Below, in pieces: positions 25,220-33,619 of a DNA stretch of 33,737 nt; position 1 is the stretch's first letter; every line of letters begins with the position of its first letter. The DNA lies in the NCBI GenBank assembly GCA_016209535.1, contig JACQVW010000054.1, forward strand, positions 1-33,737, given 5' to 3'. The position numbers were made by a program, and so were the translations under genes. The stretch comes from Planctomycetota bacterium (GTDB taxonomy: Bacteria > Planctomycetota > UBA8108 > SXIK01). A model generated the notes under the pieces. That model had not been told where the DNA came from. It made no database searches and saw only the letters and a program-made list of their open reading frames with translations.

Positions 25220-26182
25220 GGCCATCGAGGTCCGCCCCGCGGACGAGCACAACGACCTCCTCGTCCGGAACGTCCGTCCGCCCTCCTGGGTCAACCCCGA
25301 CCCGGCCCCGCGCTACAACCTGGTCGTGATCGGCGCCGGGACCGCGGGCCTCGTCGCCGCCGCCGGCGCCGCCGGCCTCGGGGCGAGGGTCGCGCTCGTA
25401 GAGAAGCACCTCCTCGGCGGCGACTGCCTCGTCGCGGGCTGCGTGCCCTCGAAGGCGCTGGTCCGGGTGGCGCGGGCCTGCGCCGACGTGCGCGACGCGG
25501 CCCGCTACGGCATCGCGGTGCCCCCGGGAGCGCGCGCCGACTTCGGCGCCGGCAGGGTGCCCAACGTGCAGGGCCTCGGGCTCGAGGCGGCGGGCGTGGC
25601 CTACGACGAGCGGGAGGGAGTCCGGGTGGACGATCGCCTCCGGACCACGAACCCCCGCGTCTACGCGGCGGGGGACGTCTGCTTCGCCCACCGGTTCACG
25701 CACACGGCCGACGCGCTGGCGAGGATCGTGATCCAGAACGCGCTCTTCCACGGTCGCGCGAGGGCGAGCTCGCTCGTCATCCCCTGGTGCACCTACACGG
25801 ACCCCGAGCTCGCCCACGTGGGGTGTACCCGGCCGAGGCCGAGGCGAAGGGGCTTCAGGTGCGCGCGTTCGCGCAGGAGCTCGCCGAGGTGGACCGCGCG
25901 GTCCTCGACGGCGAGGCGGAAGGCGTGGCGAAGGTCTACGTCGAGGAGGGGACGGACAGGATCCTCGGCGCCACGGTCGTCGCACGGCATGCCGGGGAGA
26001 TGATCGGCGAGATGGGCCTCGCGATCACGGGGGGCCTGGGCCTGAAGGCGCTCGCGAGGACGATCCACCCCTACCCCACCCAGGCCGAGGTCTGGAAGAA
26101 GCTCGCCGACGCCTACCAGCGCACGCGCCTGACGCCCGGGGTGAAGAGGCTGCTCGGCGCCTGGCTGGCGTGGGCGCGGTGA
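25212..26182 (+). pseudogene. Mercuric-reductase-like FAD/NAD(P) disulfide oxidoreductase, deleted and frameshifted
   Basis: The N-terminus is a clear class I pyridine-nucleotide disulfide oxidoreductase: NLVVIGAGTAGLVAA (FAD site) and GGDCLVAGCVPSKAL with the redox pair C72/C77. After GARADFGA (about residue 113, nt 25550) it jumps directly to AGRVPNVQGLGLEAAGV. The whole NAD(P)-binding part, roughly 180-190 residues in the family, is missing without loss of frame. The second FAD segment (NPRVYAAGDVCFA) is present. At a G-run (25820-25823) the frame breaks after PELAHVG; one added G restores VYPAEAEAKGLQV and the dimerisation domain ending in ARTIHPYPTQAEVWKKLADAY. The total is about 323 codons against nearly 500 expected. 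It cannot be a working NAD(P)H enzyme as written. It overlaps the TVP38 gene, its usual partner. Confidence 0.88.
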
Positions 26183-26281
26183 CAGGCGGCTCCCCTGCGG
26201 ACCTGGGCGAGGCGAGGGACGGTGTGCGGGAGCCGCCAGGGACCGGCTCCAGCACACCATCCGTGTGGGGGACCGCGACGG

Positions 26282-29200
26282 TTAGCAGCTGGTGTACTCG
26301 ACGCAACCGAGCTCGCCGCCCGCATCGCTTCCGCACGCGTTCGGCGGAGGTCCAGGGGCCTCCGGCGGCACGCCCCCGAGGAAGAGGAAGCCGAGGATGC
26401 GGATCGCGTCCGTGAGCTGGAGGACGCCGTTGTCGTCGGCGTCGCCGGCGTCCAGACATGTGGGGGGCACACCGCCGAGGAAGAGGAAGCCGAGGATGCG
26501 GATCGCGTCCGTGAGCTGGAGCTGGCCGTTGTTGTCCGCGTCGCCGCGGTGGAACCCGCCCTTCGGCTGGCATTCCGGCAGCGCCGCGCAGTCCTCGTCG
26601 GCGCAGTCGGCCTTGCCGTCCTGGTCCTCATCGCCCGCCGTGGCGCAGTCCTCCGGCACGCCGGTGAACGGGAGTCCGCTCACGGCCCGGAAGGTCACGC
26701 CCGTCACGCCGCCGCCCCCGCCCGACACGGCGAGGCCCACGAGGGTCTGGTCGCGGAGGTTCACCTGGATCGTGCCGGTCCCGATCTCCCGCGAGCCCAC
26801 CTCCGCGTACTGCGTCCCGTCCGCGGAGCGCTCGGCGGTGATCTTCGTCCCCGCCCGCTTGAGCTTCAGGTAGATGGGCAGCCCGTCGACGTTCTTGTCC
26901 GAGATGTTGAAGGTCGCGCTGAGCTTCGTCGGGTCCGTCTGCCGCCGGTAGCCCCCGAAGAGGAACCTCGGCCCGCCCTTGGAGACATCGCCCGCGGTGA
27001 GGGCGAAGTAGACGTGGGCGGCGTGCGGGTCGAGGGTGTCCCGCACCATGAGCCCCGCCTGGCCCAGGAGGCCCGGGTCGTCCATGCAGTCGATCCTGGC
27101 CGAGATCTCGAAGTCGCCGGTCGCGGGCAGGTGGATGAAGCGGACCTGGTCTTCCCTCTTCGACCGGGTCCCGCCTCCGGCGGCGCTCACGACGACCTCG
27201 TGGTCCGCGAAGGGCACGGCCGCGCCGGCCGCGGGGCCGATGTCGACGCTCTGCCAGGGGCCGAGCGGCTGGTCCGCGAACGGGTTGCGGCTCACCGAGG
27301 GCTCGCCCGTCACCAGCGCTTCGACGGACCCGACTTGCCACGTCGACTGCCCGAAGGTCGATGCCGCGGCGCACGGCGCCGGCACGAGCTTGTAGGTCAC
27401 CGTCCTTGCCGTCACCGCCGTGAGATCCCACTGGACCACGCCGCCCGCCAGGGCGCCGCCGTCGGAGATCGGCTCGGCGGATGCTCCCTCAGGGAGCACC
27501 TCGCGCACGCGGACGTTGGCGGCGGGGCTGGCGGTGACGGCGAGCGAGACGTCCACCTTGTCGCCGAGGTTGTACGACGCCGGGGCGATGTCGCGGACGA
27601 CACTGGCGGGGACCGGGCTGGTCGCCGACACGAGGCTCAAGGAGATGGCCGGCGGCAGGAGGCCCGGGCCGAGGGGGTCGGCGGGGTTCTGGAACCGCAG
27701 GCGGAACCCCGAGCCGCAGCAGCCGTCCGTCACCTTCACGAGGAGCCGGCTCTCGCCGGGCGGAAGCGTGACCGGGACCACATCCTGCTCCTCGTTGGCA
27801 GCTCCCCAGGGGCGGCAGACGATGATCCCCCCCACCGTCAGGTCGACGTCGTTGAGGAAGATCTGGATCGCGTCATCGCTCCCGATGCCGAGGTTGGTGT
27901 CGATGGGGCCGCCCGTGTTCGTGACGTACACGCTGCTCAACGTGAGGTGGTCCTCGGCGTCGAAGCCGTGGACCGCGGCGCTCGCGTGGTCGATGGTGTC
28001 GCCACGGGTGAACCCGGCCTTCCAGACCGGGAAACGGTTCGTCACCACGGCGCCGGTGTCGCCACCCGCGATCACGAGCCCCGCGGCCCGCGCGCCCGAG
28101 CCTGCGCCATCCCCTCCGTAGGCCGGCCGGATGAGCCGGCCCGGGAAGGGCATGACGTCCAGCTCGGTGACGCTGCCTTCCTCGTTGACGATCCAGTCCT
28201 TCGGGAGGTCGGCGCCGCCGTTCGCGTCGCAGGCCCCCGGCGGTCCATGGTCTCCGGCGCGCGCCGGCGCGTTGAAGGCCAGCGGCCCGAGGTGGTTCCA
28301 GAGCCGCAGGAAACCCTGGGCGGTGAACAAGGATCCGGTGTAGGTCGTGTCGCCGCCGATTCCGACCGCCACTCCGTTCACGGTCGCCGTGGATGGGATC
28401 TTCGCGTCCATCGCATCCGGAGCGGCGGTCATGGTGTACGTGAGGTTGATCTCCACGTCCACCTGGGGGAAGCTCCAGGTGATGGTGTCCCCGGCCAGCG
28501 CGCCGTTGTGTGAGGGATTCGAGGCAGCGAGGCCTGCAGGCATCTTCTCGTTGATGGACACCGCGGCGCCGGGTATGCGAGGCAGGATCTTGATCGTGAC
28601 CACGCCGGAGGTCCCGTTGATCAGCGTGTCCGGGATGTCCCGCCGGAGCGAGATGGGCCGCGGGGGGCCGGCGCCGTTCTCCATAAAGTTCTGGATCTCT
28701 TCTTCGGGCAGGGCCTCGTCCCAGACGCCGATGTCGTCAATAAGACCGTTGTAACTGCGTCGATCGGCCGGAGGGCCGGCGCCTAGGAAGATCTCCGTGA
28801 TCGTGCCCAAGGGTGCCTTGCCCGCGCCTTCGGCCCAGAGCGTGCCGTTCTGATAGATCCTCGTGACGTCCTGCTCCTTCACGAAGGCGTAGTGGTTCCA
28901 GTCGCCCTTGTACTTCGACGAGTCCGGCTCGTTCTGCTGGAGACGTTGCGTCGGTCCGCAACAACCGGCGACGTCGAAGTAGATGTTGCCGTTGCTCCAC
29001 GGGATGTGTGAGCCGAGCTGGCGATTGGGACCGAAGTAGAAATTCCACTGGTCGACGGGCTGGTTCTCGGCGCCCTGAATCCACATCGCCACAGTCGCGG
29101 CGTCGTTCCCGGTCATGCTGTCGAACGCCCCGGCGGCGGCGCTGGGCACGGTGACGTACGTGCCATCTGCCGTCGTGAGGAAGTCGAGAGCCCGATCGTT

Positions 29201-29458
29201 CGGCGCCCCGCTGCGCCCGAGGCCGGGTTCCGTGTAGAGGGCGGGCGTCTCGGGAAGGCCGTCTCCGTCGAGGTCGTTGCCGCTGATGACGCCGTCGTTG
29301 CCCTGGCCGCTCTCATCGACGGCGAGCAAGGGGTCCGAGTCGTCATCGAAGCTGTAGAAGAGGAGGAGCTCGGCGCGTGACGGCCGAGCGCCGAACGAGA
29401 CGAGGAGCACCGCGAGAACGCCGCGAACCGACCACTTGGTGAAGCCTGCACCGAACAT
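26282..29458 (-). CDS. Large secreted LamG-domain protein with dockerin-like pair
   Basis: The 1058-residue protein starts at ATG 29458, preceded by GGAGG, with a signal peptide ending PSRAE. Residues about 30-270 are a LamG/concanavalin-like domain (LLLFYSFDDDSDPLLAVDESG ... DWNHYAFVKEQDVTRIYQNG ... GLIDDIGVWDEALPEEEI). Two DUF11-like beta repeats flank a middle region (about 290-700) containing DAIQIFLNDVDL and LLVKVTDGCCGSGF. Residues about 750-940 resemble a DUF1349/concanavalin-like domain (FEISARIDCMDDPGLLGQAGLMVRD). A Cys-bounded Asp-rich motif (DEDQDGKADCADEDC) precedes two almost identical dockerin-like units (LQLTDAIRILGFLFLGGVPP, twice). It is probably a cell-surface or secreted glycan-binding protein. 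No catalytic site was recognised. Confidence 0.9.
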   Translation of the reverse strand: MFGAGFTKWSVRGVLAVLLVSFGARPSRAELLLFYSFDDDSDPLLAVDESGQGNDGVISGNDLDGDGLPETPALYTEPGLGRSGAPNDRALDFLTTADGTYVTVPSAAAGAFDSMTGNDAATVAMWIQGAENQPVDQWNFYFGPNRQLGSHIPWSNGNIYFDVAGCCGPTQRLQQNEPDSSKYKGDWNHYAFVKEQDVTRIYQNGTLWAEGAGKAPLGTITEIFLGAGPPADRRSYNGLIDDIGVWDEALPEEEIQNFMENGAGPPRPISLRRDIPDTLINGTSGVVTIKILPRIPGAAVSINEKMPAGLAASNPSHNGALAGDTITWSFPQVDVEINLTYTMTAAPDAMDAKIPSTATVNGVAVGIGGDTTYTGSLFTAQGFLRLWNHLGPLAFNAPARAGDHGPPGACDANGGADLPKDWIVNEEGSVTELDVMPFPGRLIRPAYGGDGAGSGARAAGLVIAGGDTGAVVTNRFPVWKAGFTRGDTIDHASAAVHGFDAEDHLTLSSVYVTNTGGPIDTNLGIGSDDAIQIFLNDVDLTVGGIIVCRPWGAANEEQDVVPVTLPPGESRLLVKVTDGCCGSGFRLRFQNPADPLGPGLLPPAISLSLVSATSPVPASVVRDIAPASYNLGDKVDVSLAVTASPAANVRVREVLPEGASAEPISDGGALAGGVVQWDLTAVTARTVTYKLVPAPCAAASTFGQSTWQVGSVEALVTGEPSVSRNPFADQPLGPWQSVDIGPAAGAAVPFADHEVVVSAAGGGTRSKREDQVRFIHLPATGDFEISARIDCMDDPGLLGQAGLMVRDTLDPHAAHVYFALTAGDVSKGGPRFLFGGYRRQTDPTKLSATFNISDKNVDGLPIYLKLKRAGTKITAERSADGTQYAEVGSREIGTGTIQVNLRDQTLVGLAVSGGGGGVTGVTFRAVSGLPFTGVPEDCATAGDEDQDGKADCADEDCAALPECQPKGGFHRGDADNNGQLQLTDAIRILGFLFLGGVPPTCLDAGDADDNGVLQLTDAIRILGFLFLGGVPPEAPGPPPNACGSDAGGELGCVEYTSC
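26377..26521. repeat. 99-bp-period repeat inside the dockerin-like region
   Basis: A 46-base block at 26377-26422 is repeated exactly at 26476-26521, a period of 99 bases (33 codons), with similar sequence just outside. It encodes the second half of each dockerin-like unit. Perfect DNA identity points to recent duplication or gene conversion rather than only protein-level selection. Confidence 0.9.
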
Positions 29459-29571
29459 CTTTCAACCCTCCAAAGAGCCAACCTCAGGAGCCTGAACGGG
29501 CCATCTCCCGACCCTGCTCCTCGGCACGTCAGATCCTACCGCGTTCCAGGCAGAAGAAGCCAGCTTTTTTG

Positions 29572-29612
29572 GCGTGGTTCAACGCCGGGTTACACCCGGC
29601 TATGAACCACGC
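29572..29612. promoter_or_regulatory. Compound hairpin at the outer end of the inverted repeat
   Basis: GCGTGGTTCA (29572-29581) pairs perfectly with TGAACCACGC (29603-29612). Inside it, after a 2x2 internal loop, GCCGGGT pairs with ACCCGGC around a TAC loop. It lies upstream of the LamG-protein gene and downstream of the 29705-33544 gene. It could be a protein-binding site, an RNA structure or the end of a mobile repeat. Confidence 0.75.
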
Positions 29613-29694
29613 GTTCATTCCCACGATACTGCCCCTACCAAACTGCCCCTGCTGAGCTCTTTCCTGTTACCCGAATGGAGCCTGATCTGAACCA
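29577..29694 (+). repeat. 118-bp inverted repeat, left copy
   Basis: These bases are the exact reverse complement of 33620-33737. Identity ends on the inner side after GATCTGAACCA; on the outer side it runs to the window edge in the other copy, so the full repeat may be longer. No transposase is encoded between the copies. Confidence 0.97.
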
Positions 29695-29704
29695 CGCCGC
29701 TTTT

Positions 29705-32700
29705 TTACTTCGCGCCGGGCCCTTCCCGATACGGGCGCTGGGCCTGGTAGGACCGCAACCGGTCGCGGATCTTGGCCGCGAGCTCGTGCTGTCCGGTGGC
29801 CGCGGCAAGGGCGATCGCCTTCTCCGCTGCCGCCGCCGCCTCCGCGAACTGCCCCGCCGCGGCGTAGCCCGCGGCGAGCGTGTCCACGGCGGAAGGCACC
29901 TGGTAGCGCGTGGCCTCGCAGAGCCGCAGGGCATGCTGTATCGCTTCCCGAGCGTCGTCCATCGTCGAGTCCGGGCGCGTGGCGAGGATCCAGGCGAGGT
30001 TGTTCGACGCTGCGGGATCGCCGGGGCGCTGCTCGAGCATCTTGCGGTACTGGGCCAAGGTCCCGGCCGCGTTTCCCTGTCGCTGGAGCGCCTCGGCGAG
30101 CGCCACCTGGGCGGCCCAGAGCCCCGCATCGAACGAGACGGCCTTCCGGAGAGCGTCCACCGCCTGCTCTCCGTGGCCCTCCTTGGCGAGCCTCACACCG
30201 ACGTCGAGATACGTCTCGGCGAGGGTGCCGGCGTTCAACGCGCCGGAAACCGCTCGGGCGGCTTCCAGGCTCTCCCGATCCGCGGCGACGTGTCGGATCA
30301 AGTAGTCAAGGGCCTCGATGGAGTCCGAGACCTCGAGCAGCTCTCGCGGGATGGCAAGAAGATCGGCGCCGAACGGGTTGACATACCAGCGACCGGGGAA
30401 GGGAAGAGCGGCATCGCGGGCGTCCTTCCCGCCCCGAACACACTCACCGGTGTCCTCCAGCAGCCGCGCGAGCGGCACCCGTCCTCGATAGACGACGGCC
30501 AGTCTGCCCCGCGCGTCGATGAGGAAGGCGCTGGGGACGGGAAGCGGGGCCTTCTTGCTCAGGAGCGTCCGCTGGACCGCATTCAGGCGCTCCACCAAGG
30601 TGGCGGTCGCCAGCCCCCCGCGCCAGGGGGCGTTCGTGCCGGTCAGGACCGGCTCCACCTTCGACTTGCGGGACCCCCAGTCTGCGTCCAGGTCGTCCAC
30701 GCTCAGGGGAAGGATCTCCACGCCCGCGGCGCGCAGTCGGTCCCGGTTTTCTCCCAGGTCCTTCAGCTCCTTCAAGCACGGCGAGCACCAGGTCGCCCAG
30801 AGCGCCACCAGCACGGGGCCCCGCGCGGCCGGGACGATCGAAACCGTCGCGCCGCTCAAGTCGACGTACTCGAGGCGAGGCAGAGGGAGTCGATCGTGGG
30901 GGACGACGCGAACCGATCCGGGTCTCGGCGCGCTGCCCGGCTCCGAAGCGGTGAGCCGGACCGAGCGCCGGGGCGGCGTCCACGGGCGAGGGGCGCCACT
31001 TCCTTGCACGAGCTCGTACCACCGGCCTGCCTCCAGGCCACGGAGCTCCTCCACATCGCCGCCGGGCCAGCGGACCACCACGCGGTCGATCGCCGTCGTC
31101 TCGCCCAGGCCGAAATGGAGCCACTTGCTGGACTGCGACAGGTACCCTTCTCCGGCGCGCAGCGTGCGGACCCTCCGGTGCGCCGAGCCATCGCGCGCGA
31201 TGACCTCCACGCGGGCTCCGATGGCGTCCCGGTTGCAGCTCACGCCGACGAAGCGCAGCGCGAGGAAACGATCTCCCGCCTGCGACTGGTTCTTCAGGAA
31301 GCTGAGCCTCGGCCCGGTGCGGTTCGAGATCCAGAGATCCAGGTCCCCATCCTGGTCCCAATCCACGATCCCCACGCCGCGGGAATCGTGCTCGAGGTCG
31401 AGGCCCGTGACGGCGGAGACGTCCGCGAAACGCTGGCCGCCGCAGTTCAGGAAGCAGCAGTTGCGCTCGCGTCCGCTCCACGAGCGCCCCTCCGTCAAGA
31501 GCTTCTCGATCGCCTCCCAGGCCCGCACGTAACGGCGGCTCGAGGCATCCCCGGGGCTCGTGGGGGCTTCCGCCGGCGATTGCGACGCGACCCGCCGCCA
31601 GAAGAAGCTTCAGAGGTCTCCGGGGTCCTCCGGGCTGGTGACCATTCCGTTCGCCACCACGATGTCCTCCCAGCCGTCGCCGTCGATATCGACGAAGTTC
31701 GAGCTCCACGCCCAACGCCCCATGGTGACGCCGGCCTCCAAGCTCACATCGCGGAACGTCCCGTCGCCGGCGTTCTCGAACAGGGAGTTGCCGCGAGCGT
31801 GGCGCTGGTAGGAAGCTCGAGTCGATTCGGAAACGCCCTCCTTGAACCTCCGCTGGTAGGTGATCCTCTGGCCGGCGGAGGAGAACATGTTGCCGACGTA
31901 CAGATCCACGAGGCCGTCCCGATTGAAATCGCCCCAGCTCGCCGACATCCCCGCTGCGATGTCTTCCACCCCGGCACGGTCCGCCACATCGACGAAGCGC
32001 CCGCCGTCGTTTCGGTACAGGTTGTTCCGCCCGAAGTCGTTGGCCACGTAGAGGTCGAGGTCTCCGTCGCCGTCGTAGTCTTCCCACGCGGCGGCGTAGC
32101 TGAACCGGCGGTTGTTGATCTCCAGCCCCACCGTCTCGGTGACATCCTCGAAGGTCCAGCTCCCCCGGCTCGCCAGCAGGTAGCTCCGGCCGCCATTATT
32201 GGCATCGTGGTACGGCACCGGTCGTCCCAGGCCGACCGAGTCGGCGGCAGTCTCCCGAGGGAAATAGCCGCAGACATAGACGTCGAGAGCCCCGTCACGG
32301 TCAAAATCGGCCGCAGCCATCGAGCGGGCCACGGACGCCGAGGAATGGATCCGCCGCCGCTCGAAGCGCCCCGAGCCGTCGTTCTCGAGGAAGAGGATGA
32401 AACGGCCCGAGGCCAGCACCAGGTCCTGGTCCGAGTCGTTGTCGAGGTCGACGAGGAGCGCGCTGTGAGTCGGCTCCAGGTAGCTCACGCCCGATTCCTG
32501 GGACACATCGCGGGCCGTGCCGTCGGGCTGCTGCACGAAGAGCCGATTCGGGAGCCCTCCCGTCTCGCAGAAGAACAGGTCTTCCAGCCCATCGCCGTTC
32601 ACGTCCCCGACCGCCAGACCGTGCGATCCGATGAAGTCGAGCCCGAAACGCCAATCCAGGATGTCTCGCCAGTGGTCGAGGGGGTAGATGATCTGCTCGA

Positions 32701-33544
32701 GGTAGCTCGCATTCCCCCCCAGCACGGCCGCCGTGCAGTCTGCAAAGAGGGTGCCTTGCTCCGCGTTGGTCACGATCTCCTCGTAATCGCTGACTCGAAT
32801 CGACTGGAGGAGAGGCGGGGAGCCATCCTGGCGGCGTTTCCACTGACAGGTCCAGACGGCGTTCTGCTGGAGCGAGCGGGCGGCAGCACGCGCCGCGAGC
32901 TGGAAGAACGCCCGGGTCTGGATGGACGTCTCGCCGGGCTCGACATGGAAGACCTTGAAGGAGACGCGGATCGCGGGGAGCTCGCCCGGGGCGAGCGGGG
33001 CTCGCAAGCTCGCCAGTGCGTCCGGGAACGCACGGGGGCCGCGAAGGACCCCTTGGCCGTCCCCAGGCGCTTTCTCCTCGGCGGTGCGGAGGACGACCCA
33101 TGTCGGGTCCGAGCGCACCGTCTTCAAGCCCGAGGGCCGCAAGGGGCTCGAGGTGAAGGTCTCGTCGAGCAGGCCCTCGAGCTGACCGGTCGCCGGCGCG
33201 TCCTGGTGGGAGATCAGCTTTCCGAGCTCCTTGAGCTGGGCTGCCGCCCGCTCACTGAAGGCCTCGGTGTCCCACCCGTCGCTGGCCGGGTCGAGACGGT
33301 CCAGCTCAGCCTCGACCGCGTCATCGACGCGGCGGTCGGCCAATCCTGCGATGGGCGAGAAGGCCGGCCCCGGCGGCGAGAGCTCGGGCGGTCCGGGAGA
33401 CCGCGGTTGCGTCCGAGGGAAGAAGACGAACGCCAAGGCGGCGAGCAAGCCGCAGGCGAGCAGGCCGCAGGAGAGCGAGACGCACCACCAGCGCGCCCGT
33501 CGCGATCGAGAACGGCCAGCACCCGTCGACTCGTCCGTTGCCAT
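29705..33544 (-). CDS. CRTAC1-like VCBS/ASPIC-UnbV/TlpA/TPR fusion with in-frame TGA (candidate selenoprotein)
   Basis: From ATG 33544 to TAA 29707-29705 there is one 1280-codon frame with a single TGA at 31612-31610 (residue 645). An N-terminal membrane anchor (about 22-42) leads to FG-GAP/VCBS units (GDVNGDGLEDLFF, DFDRDGALDVYV, DYDGDGDLDLYVAND, DIDGDGWEDIVVANG). The text runs EDPGDL-TGA-SFFWRRVAS without a change of frame. It continues with FLNCGG, a further VCBS unit (DWDQDGDLDLWISNRTG) and an ASPIC/UnbV domain (GEGYLSQSSKWLHFGLG, VVRWPGG). Then come a TlpA/thioredoxin-like domain with WATWCSPC (C920, C923) and C-terminal TPRs (about 1080-1270). A GTG at 31528 is the only restart in frame and has no ribosome site. 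CRTAC1-type proteins normally run uninterrupted through this point. A SECIS-like hairpin follows the TGA. Selenocysteine, nonsense mutation and sequence error are the options. The gene lies between long inverted repeats. Confidence 0.72.
31567..31604 (-). promoter_or_regulatory. SECIS-like hairpin after in-frame TGA
   Basis: On the minus-strand RNA, 5 nt after the UGA, CUUCUGGCGGCG pairs with CGCCGGCGGAAG over 12 positions with one G-G mismatch and one U-G wobble. The loop is 14 nt and begins GG. It starts 17 nt after the UGA. Spacing, loop length and the early G fit the bacterial SECIS consensus at its edges. The high GC content makes chance pairing possible. Confidence 0.42.
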
Positions 33545-33619
33545 CCCCAGGAAGTCTCCTCAACCCGGGCGCCGGTTTCAAGACCGCCGGCGCCGCAATC
33601 TGAGGTACAAGACTCGGCA

